Source: Paenibacillus beijingensis (GTDB lineage Bacteria; Bacillota; Bacilli; Paenibacillales; Paenibacillaceae). Taken from it: a DNA stretch of 64,000 bases. The DNA is taken from NCBI RefSeq assembly GCF_000961095.1, contig NZ_CP011058.1:62001-126000 (forward strand), given 5' to 3'. Both the position numbers and the translations under genes were made by a program. The notes below the pieces were generated by a model. The model worked only from the letters and a program-made list of their open reading frames with translations. It was not told the origin of the DNA and made no database searches. Position 1 is the first letter of the stretch; each line of letters starts with the position of its first letter. Positions 25,107-33,703 of this stretch are shown in pieces.

Positions 25107-25862
25107 TTATTTTTTTGTACTTTCCGTAAGATCTTCATCCAATGGATCTTCTTCCGCAGCTGCCTCGTCCTTTTCCATTTGCGACTGGATCTTCTGGTAG
25201 ACCATATAGAAGTTCCAAAAGGAAAAATAAGCGATGATGCTTCCCATGAAGAAAGGAATCAGAAACGTAAACTTATAAAAGCTGATGTAAAGAATGACAC
25301 CGCTAACAATAGCTGTCGACAACGAACGCAGCGGCCGGCCGATTGTAATCAGCACCGCATTTTTGAGCAGCTGCATCGTCTTCATATGGTAATGGACAAC
25401 CATGGAAAAGAAGTTAAACAACGAAATGGACAGCAAAATCATCAGTCCGATAAAAATATACGAAATCAGCTGCAAATTAGGCTCCGCAAGATAGACGCGG
25501 AAATCGACCACCATAATAATGAAGAGAAGAGCATACAAGATGCCGCCGACCATGCTCTGAACATAATTTTGCTTGTAACCGCGGAAAAATGTTTTAAAGA
25601 GCGGCGCGTCGACTTCTCCCATCACCCACTTGCGGGCAACCGCAAACATTGCGGATGTGGCGGGAAACAGCGTAAAAGGCGACACAATCAGCGTCAATAC
25701 GAGCCAAGAGTATACTTCGCCGGCATTTTTCGACATCAGACTTGTAAGAAGCAGAAAAGCGACCGGCAGGGAACAAATGACCCATAACAAGTTCGTAACC
25801 GCGAGCCGCATAATCCACTCGGAGATTTTATAAAATCCCCCCATCATACCTCTCATTTCCAT
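25107..25862 (-). CDS. DUF624 (YesL-like) integral membrane protein
   Basis: The 251-residue protein starts GGFYKISEWIMRLAVTNLLWV, which is the opening of the YesL/DUF624 family. Five or six transmembrane helices (about 15-40, 60-90, 115-135, 145-165, 185-220) follow. The C-terminal cytosolic tail is acidic (EEDPLDEDLTE). Members are frequent in Paenibacillus next to carbohydrate uptake genes. Here there are none, so the role is unknown. ATG 25862 is placed eight bases after GGAGG. The 47 codons upstream in the same frame have no ribosome binding site. Confidence 0.82.
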   Translation of the reverse strand: MEMRGMMGGFYKISEWIMRLAVTNLLWVICSLPVAFLLLTSLMSKNAGEVYSWLVLTLIVSPFTLFPATSAMFAVARKWVMGEVDAPLFKTFFRGYKQNYVQSMVGGILYALLFIIMVVDFRVYLAEPNLQLISYIFIGLMILLSISLFNFFSMVVHYHMKTMQLLKNAVLITIGRPLRSLSTAIVSGVILYISFYKFTFLIPFFMGSIIAYFSFWNFYMVYQKIQSQMEKDEAAAEEDPLDEDLTESTKK

Positions 25863-26028
25863 CCTGGGACCCTCCAGCCAAAGTCTTGTCTTCTTCTCTA
25901 ACCGAGATCGATCCGCGAGCCGCCAGTGCCTATTTTTCGCTCCGCTGGGCTTTTGTCTTAACGACATTGGCCCTCCGGAATAACCTATAGTGTAATCACC
26001 CATTCAGATCTTAAAGGAGGTTGCCTCA

Positions 26029-26133
26029 ATGAGCGGTGTTGGCTATGGTCACGGCCACGGTTTCACATCGATTGGCGCGATTCTTGTTCTCTTCATACTT
26101 CTCGTTATCATCACCAAAGCTTTTCTGTACTAA
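26029..26133 (+). CDS. YjcZ-family tiny membrane (sporulation-type) protein
   Basis: A 34-residue peptide. A Gly/His-rich N-terminus (SGVGYGHGHGF) is followed by one transmembrane helix (IGAILVLFILLVIITKAF). This is the pattern of the YjcZ family of very short membrane proteins seen in Bacillus and Paenibacillus spores. A strong AAAGGAGG site lies eight bases before the ATG. It lies alone between DUF624 and the terminator shared with cshA, and would be missed by a length cut-off. Confidence 0.85.
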   Translation: MSGVGYGHGHGFTSIGAILVLFILLVIITKAFLY

Positions 26134-26161
26134 GATGACTTGAAAAATAAAAGAGAAAATA

Positions 26162-26210
26162 AAAACCGGGACTTCCGGCCGCTTCTGCGGCAGCGGATGG
26201 CCCCGGTTTT
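26162..26210 (-). terminator. Rho-independent terminator of cshA, probably bidirectional
   Basis: AAAACCGGG (26162-26170) pairs with CCCGGTTTT (26202-26210), with a second GC-rich stem (GGCCGC/GCGGC) inside. On the minus strand a T-rich tail follows, ending transcription of the DEAD-box gene. Confidence 0.8.
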
Positions 26211-26221
26211 CCCGCTACATA

Positions 26222-27799
26222 TTATTCGTCGGCAGAGGACGGTTTCGGACGACGGGCTTCTCCGCGGCCGGAGTCGTACCCGCCGCGGCCTTCACCACCG
26301 CGGCCTTCACCGCTGCGGCCTTTGTAGCCATCGCGGCTGCCGTAGCCGCCCCGACTGCCGTACCCGCCGCGGCCGTCGCTGCGACCGCCGCGATAGCCGC
26401 CGCCGCGGTTACCGCCGCTGAATGTACCGCCGGAGAAACGGCGTCCGTTCGAGCGAACATCCGGTCTGCGCTTCTTCGCACGAATCGGATCTTCAGGCGT
26501 CAATTCGATATTTACATCTTTCTTTTCGCCAGTGATCAGCTTGATCGCAGCCGCAAGAAGATGAACGGAATCGTATTGCTCGAGAAGCTGAATGGCGATG
26601 CCTTTGTATTCCTGGAATTCGTCGCCTTGGACAATTTCCAGAATCCGCTCAGCCGTCACGCGCTGCTTGCCTTCAATCGCTTCGGAGATGCTCGGAAGCG
26701 GCTTGCGGGCAATTTTGTGACGCGTTACTTTTTCGATAAAGTGCAAATGATCGATCTCGCGCGGCGTCACGAAAGACCATGCGGTACCTTCTTTACCTGC
26801 ACGGCCGGTACGGCCGATCCGGTGAACGTAGCTTTCCGGATCCTGCGGAAGGTCAAAGTTGACAACGTGCGATACGCCGGAAACGTCAAGACCACGCGCC
26901 GCCACGTCAGTTGCAACGAGAACGTCGATGCTGCCGTCGCGGAACTTGCGCATCACGTTGTCGCGCTGGTTCTGCGACAGGTCGCCATGCAATCCGTCTG
27001 CGGAATAGCCGCGTTTCTGCAGCGCTTCGCTCAGTTCGTCGACCCGGCGCTTGGTGCGGCCGAAAATAATGGCCAGCTCCGGCGATTCCATATCCAAAAG
27101 ACGGCTGAGCGCATCGAATTTTTGGCGTTCATGAACTTCAATGTAAGCCTGATCGATGAGAGGCGCGCTCACTTGTTTCGGGATAACGGACACATGTTCC
27201 GGATTTTTCAGAAACTGCTGGGCAAGTTTTTGAATGTTCGGAGGCATTGTTGCCGAGAACAGCATCGTTTGACGCTCTTCCGGAACGAGGCTCAGAATGC
27301 TTTGGATATCATCCATAAAGCCCATGTCCAGCATTTCGTCCGCTTCGTCCAGAACAACCGTTTGCACGTCGTCGAGTTTAATCGTTTTGCGGTTAATATG
27401 GTCGAGCAAACGGCCCGGGGTGCCGATAATGATCTGCGGACGCTTTTTCAGGGCACGGATTTGACGGCCGATTTCCTGTCCGCCGTAAATCGGCAGAGAG
27501 CGGGTTCCTTTAAATCGGGAAAGCTTCCCGATTTCTTCCGATACTTGAATGGCAAGCTCGCGCGTCGGCGTCATAATAAGCGCCACGATACGGTCTTCAT
27601 TTATCGGAATTTTGTTAATAAGGGGAATTCCGAACGCCGCGGTTTTCCCTGTTCCTGTCTGTGCTTGACCGATTAAATCGCTGCCGGTCATCGCAACCGG
27701 GATCGATTTCGATTGGATTGGGGTCGATTCCTCAAAGCCCAATTCTGTAATTGCCTGCAGTACTTTAGGTTCCAGGCCAAATTCAGCAAATGTTTTCAA
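26222..27799 (-). CDS. cshA: DEAD-box ATP-dependent RNA helicase, CshA-like
   Basis: Unwinds structured RNA and in Bacilli works with the RNA degradosome, in ribosome assembly and in cold adaptation. The 525 residues contain every helicase motif: Q-motif (GFEESTPIQ), AQTGTGKT, PTRELA, GTPGR, DEAD, SAT, ARGLDV and HRIGRTGR. A DbpA-like segment follows the core. The last 85 residues are an RGG/Gly-rich basic tail (repeats of GGYGSR and GEGRGG), an RNA-binding extension as in CshA. The tail is encoded by GC-rich, repetitive DNA. A TATAAT at 27851-27856 (minus) gives a leader of about 45 bases. Confidence 0.93.
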   Translation of the reverse strand: MKTFAEFGLEPKVLQAITELGFEESTPIQSKSIPVAMTGSDLIGQAQTGTGKTAAFGIPLINKIPINEDRIVALIMTPTRELAIQVSEEIGKLSRFKGTRSLPIYGGQEIGRQIRALKKRPQIIIGTPGRLLDHINRKTIKLDDVQTVVLDEADEMLDMGFMDDIQSILSLVPEERQTMLFSATMPPNIQKLAQQFLKNPEHVSVIPKQVSAPLIDQAYIEVHERQKFDALSRLLDMESPELAIIFGRTKRRVDELSEALQKRGYSADGLHGDLSQNQRDNVMRKFRDGSIDVLVATDVAARGLDVSGVSHVVNFDLPQDPESYVHRIGRTGRAGKEGTAWSFVTPREIDHLHFIEKVTRHKIARKPLPSISEAIEGKQRVTAERILEIVQGDEFQEYKGIAIQLLEQYDSVHLLAAAIKLITGEKKDVNIELTPEDPIRAKKRRPDVRSNGRRFSGGTFSGGNRGGGYRGGRSDGRGGYGSRGGYGSRDGYKGRSGEGRGGEGRGGYDSGRGEARRPKPSSADE

Positions 27800-28077
27800 A
27801 TCTTATTCAAACTCCTTTTTTTGTACAGCCATCTTGAAAATATCCAATTTATTATAGCACAAAAACATTAATGAATACCAGCGCCGGACAAACAGCCATA
27901 CTACAACGATATACATACCCCTTCTTCCCGCCGGACCTTCGTTTGCGGCAGGAGCGGATTTTCACCTCATGCACTATGTTTTTCAGAAAGTTGCTGTTAT
28001 AATAAAGCTATCCCGTAGTTCTAGTTTCATGCCATATGTTTTGCCCTAACACTTCGATGATGAAAGGGTGATGCCAG

Positions 28078-28272
28078 GTGGATATGGAAGCAGTCAAACT
28101 GTCGAGGATTGTGGAAAAATTGGCTCCCGAGCTTCAATCTTTCCTCACGGAGAGCGAACTGGATTTAAAGATTGTTCTGCGGGACGGATTGGCTTTATTG
28201 GAGCCGCATGATGCAATGGAAATCGTGCAGCACAGCATTTGTGAGCATCAAAATCAAGCTATGTTGCATTAA
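28078..28272 (+). CDS. Small conserved-type protein of unknown function
   Basis: A 64-residue, mostly helical acidic protein, starting with GTG 28078 seven bases after AAGGGTG. ATG 28084 is also possible. There are no cysteines except one near the C-terminus, no signal peptide and no known motif. A TATAAT at 27998-28003 about 75 bases upstream and a strong terminator immediately downstream support a real monocistronic gene. No function is proposed. Confidence 0.6.
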   Translation: MDMEAVKLSRIVEKLAPELQSFLTESELDLKIVLRDGLALLEPHDAMEIVQHSICEHQNQAMLH

Positions 28273-28306
28273 CGCGGAGACGGTGTTTAATCCCGTTTCC
28301 GGAACA

Positions 28307-28334
28307 GCCTGCCGGTTTATCGGCAGGCTTTTTT
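28307..28334 (+). terminator. Rho-independent terminator
   Basis: GCCTGCCG (28307-28314), loop GTTTAT, CGGCAGGC (28321-28328), then six T's. Confidence 0.92.
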
Positions 28335-28417
28335 AATTTCCCTCCAGCCAAATTTCCTGTGTCACGAATGCCGGAACTGTTTTATAATTTGTGAATAGGC
28401 AACCAGGGGGGGAACTT

Positions 28418-29617
28418 ATGAACATTATTTTTTCCACTTTGCTTTTGTTGTATCAGGTTACGCTCGGAACCGGAACCGGAGACCATGCGGCTGAAGGAGG
28501 CGTGGTGACTTCCTTCGTTAATGCGGCCGCCGGACACGAGGTCGTGACCGCCGGAAACAAGACGAACGGAAGCGCGAGCAGCGGCACACCCGGGAAGCAG
28601 ACTTTCGTCAAGAAGGATCCGCAGCCCGATGCCCCGGAAGTGAAAGGCGTTTATGTGACGGCTCACAGTGCCGGCGGTTCGCGGCTGCCGACGCTGCTAA
28701 AGCTGCTGGACGACACGGAATTGAACAGCATGGTCATTGACATTAAGGACGATTACGGCTACATCACTTATCCGACCGACAATACGGATCTGCTTAAGCT
28801 TGGAGCCTCCAAAAAATACATTAAAGATATGAAAAGCCTGATGGCGACGCTGAAGGAGCATAACGTGTATCCGATTGCACGGATCGTCGTGTTTAAGGAT
28901 ACGGCGCTTGCAAATAAGCATCCCGAGCTTTCGTTCCGCTACAAAGACGGATCGATATGGAAAAACGGCAAAGGCGACAGCTTCGTAAATCCGTATAACG
29001 AGGAAGTTTGGGACTACAATATCGCCATTGCCAAAGAAGCGGTTAAACTCGGATTTAAGGAAATTCAATTCGACTATGTCCGCTTCCCGGAAGGCTTTGA
29101 GAAAAAGGCGGACAGTCTCGTGTACGACAAATCGAAGCTAAGCAGGGTCGACGCCGTGACCGGCTTTGTGAAATATGCGCGCGAGCAGCTTCAGCCGCTG
29201 AATGTGCGGATGTCGGTCGATATTTTCGGATACGCGGCTTCAGTTCCGGCCGCCGAAGGAATCGGGCAGGATTTCGTTAAAATTTCCAAACATGTCGACG
29301 TCATCTCCCCAATGGTTTATCCGAGCCACTATGGACCCGGATGGTTCGGCTTAAAGGATCCCGACAAAGATCCGTACACAACGATTAAGGGCTCTATGAC
29401 CGATACGCACAAGAAGCTGAACGCTTTATCACTTTATAAGCCGGTCATCCGTCCCTGGATTCAGGACTTTACCGCCAGTTGGCTGGGCAGCGGTCACTAT
29501 ATTAAATATGGCAAGGCTCAAGTGGAAGCACAGATTAAGGCGCTTCATGATACCGGCATTTATGAATACTTACTATGGAACGCATCCAATAAATACTCCG
29601 CCGCGAATTTCAAATAA
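28418..29617 (+). CDS. Secreted glycoside-hydrolase-like protein (DUF4015 family)
   Basis: The protein is 399 residues long. A short hydrophobic N-terminus (NIIFSTLLLLYQVTLG) is probably a signal peptide. A low-complexity stretch follows, then the barrel from about residue 75 (VKGVYVTAHSAGG). Typical features are SMVIDIKDDYGYITYP, KEIQFDYVRFPEG and SVDIFGYAA. VDVISPMVYPSHYGPG, RPWIQDF and EYLLWNASN follow. The acidic residues in IDIKDD and FDYVRFPE are likely catalytic. DUF4015 barrels are predicted to act on polysaccharide, but the substrate is not established. A TATAAT at 28383-28388 and GGGGGG before ATG 28418 fix the start. It lies just upstream of the levansucrase region but points toward it and ends before it. 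Confidence 0.82.
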   Translation: MNIIFSTLLLLYQVTLGTGTGDHAAEGGVVTSFVNAAAGHEVVTAGNKTNGSASSGTPGKQTFVKKDPQPDAPEVKGVYVTAHSAGGSRLPTLLKLLDDTELNSMVIDIKDDYGYITYPTDNTDLLKLGASKKYIKDMKSLMATLKEHNVYPIARIVVFKDTALANKHPELSFRYKDGSIWKNGKGDSFVNPYNEEVWDYNIAIAKEAVKLGFKEIQFDYVRFPEGFEKKADSLVYDKSKLSRVDAVTGFVKYAREQLQPLNVRMSVDIFGYAASVPAAEGIGQDFVKISKHVDVISPMVYPSHYGPGWFGLKDPDKDPYTTIKGSMTDTHKKLNALSLYKPVIRPWIQDFTASWLGSGHYIKYGKAQVEAQIKALHDTGIYEYLLWNASNKYSAANFK

Positions 29618-29726
29618 TTCAGGCCGATTCAGCAGCAGCGCCCCAAGCGATGACAACCGTGCACCTTCGAAGGTTTTCATCAGCCCGGGGCGTTTTCTTT
29701 TGCCTCTATAATAAACAAATAAACAA

Positions 29727-29757
29727 AGGACCTCCAACCCTAAAGGATGGAGGCCTG
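29727..29757 (-). terminator. Rho-independent terminator of the first levansucrase gene
   Basis: CCTCCAACCC (29731-29740) pairs with GGATGGAGG (29745-29753). On the minus strand a T-rich run (TTTGTTTATTT) follows. Confidence 0.8.
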
Positions 29758-29776
29758 ATGCATAGTTGTCTAATTT

Positions 29777-31255
29777 TTACTTGTTTATCTTTAGGTCAAT
29801 CGTCAATTGACCTTGTGCTAGGATGCTGTTTTTGACAACAGAGGTTTTGCTTCCTTTGATGTTCAGCAAGAAACTCGGTGCAAAAGTAGAATGATGATCC
29901 TCAAAGTATGCCCGGTTGGTCATGTAGCTCGCGACGACCACATTGTTGCCGCTCGTTTGCGGAATCGCAAAGTGAGCGTAAGTCCACGTAATATCGTAAG
30001 GATTAAGATCTTGATGCAATACAAGGCCCGTACCGTTCAACGGTTTGTAAGGTCCGGTTAAAGAATCGGCTACATAACCAAGCATGTAGATATCTTCTTT
30101 ATCGATTCCATCAACAATCAATTTGGATCCTCTTGTGCTGGTGAACAAGTACCATTTGCCATTCAATTTAAATACGTTCGCGCGTTCAATTTCATCCGTT
30201 ACGGTGTTGGATGCAATCAGCGGCTTCATGACTTTTTTCAATGTGTAATCGTTGTTTAATTCAATGATACCCAAAGCGCCGTTTGCTATTCTCGCCGCAT
30301 CTTTTTTAGGGCTTTGCATCAATTTGGCTTTCTCCGCTTGGAAGAATTTTTTGCTTCCGCCATAGTAAGCCTTATTATAGAACGATTGCTCGCCTTGATA
30401 TCCCGTTTCCATGCCGGTATTGGCTTCAAAAACAAGGTATTTGCGGCCTTTGTCCTCTACATAGTGAGGGTCTCTGAACGTGTGATTATCGGAAAAGTTC
30501 GGCTCTACGATACCTTGCTTCACATTTTGATATATTCTGCCGTCTCCGCCGTCAAAGATCGATTTGAAATCTTCAACGCCATCAATTTTCAGCGTATTCG
30601 CATCCGGTTGAGATACGTTGACTTGTGCCGTTGTCAACGTTTGCTTGCCATAAAACCCGCGTTCTGGTGCCCAAGGGTGACGGTTCGTGTAAAACAAGCG
30701 AACTTTTCCATCAGCGGTCAAAGTTGCGGAACCCGACCATTCTTCCGCCTGATCTTTTAGAATCGAATCGTTCGGAACGAATTTATCGCTGTCCTTAAAT
30801 ACCCGTCCGGCATTTTTCCAGCTGTCAAGGGAGTTGTCGCCGGCTTTTTTGTAGAACAAGTAAACAAACGTGTCCCAGCCTTTTTTAGGATCTCCCGCCA
30901 AAGCGAACGCAATGTGGTAACCTTTATAATTCGCTACCGTTCCATCGGCGTTTTGCAGCGGCCAGCTGTCCCAAACATCCATATCGATTTGGTTGCCCCA
31001 CTCATCAACTTTTTTTGCGGAAGGGATGTTCTTTATTGTCGATGCATCGAATTGCGGCACTTTAAATTGTTCGTTCTTTTGTTGTTCAGGCAATTTCAGC
31101 ATGTCAAAGCGTGTAATGTGGGAAAAGCCATATGACTCATTGTAATCCTGACTGTTCTTTTCTTTGGCAAAAGCTTGAGCTCCGCCACTTGCCAGCAAAA
31201 CAGCAGAAAAGGTTACTGCGGTTGCTTGCTTGACAAACCTGCTGATCTTCAACAT
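29777..31255 (-). CDS. sacB: Levansucrase (GH68), copy 1
   Basis: A secreted fructosyltransferase of 492 residues that splits sucrose and polymerises fructose to levan. The signal peptide ends at GGAQAFA before KEKNSQ. GH68 residues are visible: nucleophile D in VWDSWPLQNADG, transition-state D in TFRDPHYVED, and acid/base E in DEIERANVFKLNGKWYLFT. The sequence is closely similar over its whole length to the neighbouring copy, with differences concentrated near 230-330 and at the extra C-terminal DLKINK. ATG 31255 follows GGAGGAATGC. The gene has its own promoter and terminator, so the two copies are separate transcription units. Confidence 0.95.
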   Translation of the reverse strand: MLKISRFVKQATAVTFSAVLLASGGAQAFAKEKNSQDYNESYGFSHITRFDMLKLPEQQKNEQFKVPQFDASTIKNIPSAKKVDEWGNQIDMDVWDSWPLQNADGTVANYKGYHIAFALAGDPKKGWDTFVYLFYKKAGDNSLDSWKNAGRVFKDSDKFVPNDSILKDQAEEWSGSATLTADGKVRLFYTNRHPWAPERGFYGKQTLTTAQVNVSQPDANTLKIDGVEDFKSIFDGGDGRIYQNVKQGIVEPNFSDNHTFRDPHYVEDKGRKYLVFEANTGMETGYQGEQSFYNKAYYGGSKKFFQAEKAKLMQSPKKDAARIANGALGIIELNNDYTLKKVMKPLIASNTVTDEIERANVFKLNGKWYLFTSTRGSKLIVDGIDKEDIYMLGYVADSLTGPYKPLNGTGLVLHQDLNPYDITWTYAHFAIPQTSGNNVVVASYMTNRAYFEDHHSTFAPSFLLNIKGSKTSVVKNSILAQGQLTIDLKINK

Positions 31256-31302
31256 GCATTCCTCCATTTTGCTCTGTTTTTTTGAAAATTTCACAATGCA
31301 AG

Positions 31303-31330
31303 CTTATTAGATTTTTTCATATTGCGTCAA
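31303..31330 (-). promoter_or_regulatory. Promoter of levansucrase copy 1
   Basis: On the minus strand, TTGACG (31325-31330), 16 bases and AATAAG (31303-31308). The 16-base spacer and the following CTTGC are shared with the promoter of copy 2, so both arose from one duplicated regulatory region. The leader is only about 40 bases. Confidence 0.6.
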
Positions 31331-31490
31331 TGGAAAAATGTGCCAATTCAACCTATAATATAATTATTAAAATCTTTTAATCGTTTAATACTAACAAAAT
31401 ATCACATTATTAATTACTTATTGGATTTGGTATGCTTATTTTAAATAAGCTGCATTATTATGTAACGGTACTGTACATGATGATAAAACC

Positions 31491-31525
31491 AAAAAAACCT
31501 CCGCCCACTTAAGGGACGGAGGTTT
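31491..31525 (-). terminator. Rho-independent terminator of the second levansucrase gene
   Basis: AAACCTCCGCCC (31495-31506) pairs with GGGACGGAGGTTT (31513-31525, one mismatch). On the minus strand a run of seven T's follows. Confidence 0.88.
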
Positions 31526-31539
31526 GATGAGAGTTAGGA

Positions 31540-32997
31540 CTAGTTGATCGTTACTTGACCTTGAGCAAGGATGCTGTTTGGTACAACGGACGTTTTGTTT
31601 CCTTTAATGTTCAGCAGGAAGCTTGGTGCAAAGGTGGCATGATGATCTGCAAAGTATGCTCTGTTAGTCATGTAGCTGGTGATGACCACATTGTCACCTT
31701 TAACTTGCGGAATCGCAAAGTGAGCGTAAGTCCACGTAATATCGTAAGGGTTCAGATCTTGATGCAGTACAAGTCCGCTGTCGTTCAACGGCTTGTAAGG
31801 TCCGGTTAAAGAATCGGCTACATAACCGAACATGTAGATATCTTCTTTATCGACTCCATCAATGAACATTTTTGCTCCTCTGGAGCTGGTGAACAAATAC
31901 CATTTGCCATTCAGTTCAAATACGTTGGCGCGTTCAATTTCATCCGTAACCGTATTGGATGCGATCAGCGGCTTCAAAACGTTTTTCAGCGTATAATCGT
32001 CGTTCAGCTCAACGATGCCGAGAGCGCCGTTTGCATTTTTAATAAACTGTTTGTTAGGGCTTTGCAGCAATTTGTTTTTCTCAGCTTCGAAGAATTTGTT
32101 GTTTCCGCCGTAGTAAGCACGATTGTAGAATGCCTCTTCGACTTGGTAACCCGTTTCTGTTCCGGTGTTCGCTTCAAACACAAGGTATTTTTTGCCGTTT
32201 TCTTCGACATAGTGAGGGTCTCTGAGCGTATGATTATCGGAGTAGTCCCCGCCGCCGAAAGATTGTTCAACCGTTTGATAGAACTTACCGTCTCCACCAA
32301 AAATCGATTTGAAGTCTTCTACGCCATCAATTTTCAGCGTATTGCCATCCGGTTGCGATACATTGATTTGAGCCGTAGTCAACGTTTGCTTGCCAAAGAA
32401 TCCATTTGCCGGATCCCAGCCATGGCGGTTGGTATAAAACAAGCGAACTTTTCCGTCGGATGTCATCGTTGCGGAACCCGACCATTCTTCCGCCTGGTTA
32501 TTCAGAATCGGATCGTTTGGACCGTATTTGTCGCTGTCTTTAAATACCCGGCCCGCATTTTTCCAGGCATCGATCGAATTGTCGCCTGCTTTTTTATAGA
32601 ACATGTAAATGAATGTGTCCCAACCCTTTTTCGGGTCTCCTGCCAAACCAAATACGATTTGGTAACCGTTATAATTTGCCACTGTTCCATCGGCGTTTTG
32701 CAGCGGCCACGTATCCCAAACGTCCATTTCAATTTGGTTGCCGTTCTCATCCACTTTAACTGCCGAAGGAACGTTCTTTATCGTCGAAGCATCGAATTGC
32801 GGCACTTTGAATTGTGCACTGTTTTGTTGTTCAGGCAATTTCAGCATGTCAAAGCGAGTAATGTGGGAAAAGCCATATGTTTCTTTGTGGTCCAAGCTGT
32901 CTTTTTCTTGTGCAAAAGCTTGAGCTCCACCTCCTACCAACAAAACAGTAGTAAAGGTTACTGCTGTTGCTTGTTTGACAAGCTTTTTGAGATTCAT
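31540..32997 (-). CDS. sacB: Levansucrase (GH68), copy 2
   Basis: The protein is 485 residues long. The signal peptide ends at GGAQAFA before QEKDSL. All three GH68 acidic residues are kept (VWDTWPLQNADG, TLRDPHYVEENG, DEIERANVFELNGKWYLFT). Relative to copy 1 it has GGGDYSD in place of VEPNFSD and lacks the last six residues. A tandem functional pair may give dose, different polymer size or different regulation. ATG 32997 follows GGAGGAATTCATC. Base composition is visibly more AT-rich than the housekeeping genes around, which hints at acquisition, although sacB is common in the group. Confidence 0.95.
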   Translation of the reverse strand: MNLKKLVKQATAVTFTTVLLVGGGAQAFAQEKDSLDHKETYGFSHITRFDMLKLPEQQNSAQFKVPQFDASTIKNVPSAVKVDENGNQIEMDVWDTWPLQNADGTVANYNGYQIVFGLAGDPKKGWDTFIYMFYKKAGDNSIDAWKNAGRVFKDSDKYGPNDPILNNQAEEWSGSATMTSDGKVRLFYTNRHGWDPANGFFGKQTLTTAQINVSQPDGNTLKIDGVEDFKSIFGGDGKFYQTVEQSFGGGDYSDNHTLRDPHYVEENGKKYLVFEANTGTETGYQVEEAFYNRAYYGGNNKFFEAEKNKLLQSPNKQFIKNANGALGIVELNDDYTLKNVLKPLIASNTVTDEIERANVFELNGKWYLFTSSRGAKMFIDGVDKEDIYMFGYVADSLTGPYKPLNDSGLVLHQDLNPYDITWTYAHFAIPQVKGDNVVITSYMTNRAYFADHHATFAPSFLLNIKGNKTSVVPNSILAQGQVTIN

Positions 32998-33218
32998 GAT
33001 GAATTCCTCCATTTTTGCTTTGATTTTTTATATCTAAAAACCAGTAAATATGGACAGCATCCTTCAATCTTCTGCTCAAAGGGTCGGATACTGTTTGATT
33101 TGCATGGTTTAGATACCTCACTCTAGCAACCGCTAGGTTACTGCGCCGTCTTGTTCTTTATTTCCCGCCTTTCATGGTTCAGGTTGTTGTACAGTGCAAG
33201 TCGTTTGTACACAGCAAG

Positions 33219-33246
33219 CTTATAAGATTTATTTATGCTGCGTCAA
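33219..33246 (-). promoter_or_regulatory. Promoter of levansucrase copy 2 with a long leader
   Basis: On the minus strand, TTGACG (33241-33246), 16 bases and TATAAG (33219-33224). The leader before ATG 32997 is about 215 bases, versus 40 for copy 1. It contains CTAGC-GGTT-GCTAG (about 33123-33136), a small hairpin. No SacY-type antiterminator target or leader terminator was recognised. Confidence 0.6.
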
Positions 33247-33249
33247 TGT

Positions 33250-33586
33250 GATAAAAGTACCATTACTACTTTTAGCAATAATCGTGACAATAGTTCTACA
33301 CGAACTTTTTACAATAAATAACAATTAAAATCAAAAATAAGACTTTGAAATTACTTCAAACAATAATATTTTTTTGTTCTTCATATTGATATTTTTAAGT
33401 ATCATAGATAATGTTAACGCATTCAATTTATAAGGGATTATGAACGCATCAGCATTCGGATGCTCCGGCAATAAGCATTCAAGGTTGTCCGATGTTCCTG
33501 CTTACATACACATATTTTTGGGCGGAACGAGGGACTTTAGCCCCTGATTTTGAACGATTTGTTAACGAAATTTTGTCCCGATAACG
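33250..33586. other. AT-rich intergenic region with a cre-like site
   Basis: 337 bases without a gene. ATGTTAACGCATTCA at 33411-33425 differs from the catabolite-response consensus WTGNAARCGNWWWCA at one position. It lies about 165 bases upstream of the promoter of levansucrase copy 2, which is far for direct CcpA control. The rest is AT-rich and shows no clear RNA element or open frame. Confidence 0.3.
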
Positions 33587-33634
33587 AAAAAAGCACTGAA
33601 CATATGGAGAGCATTCCCTCTCCGTTCAGTGCTT
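33587..33634 (-). terminator. Rho-independent terminator of the giant repeat gene
   Basis: AAGCACTGAAC (33591-33601) pairs with GTTCAGTGCTT (33624-33634), with an inner GGAGAG/CTCTCC stem. On the minus strand TTTT follows. Confidence 0.9.
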
Positions 33635-33703
33635 ACGTTTCGTGCTACTATAACCTTTTTTTATAAAATGGTAAAATTAAGCGTCTTTCTTTTTTAACAA
33701 GCT

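Noticed and set aside
33013..33246. SacY/SacT antiterminator target in the levansucrase leader
   Set aside because: No RAT-like sequence overlapping a leader terminator could be found.
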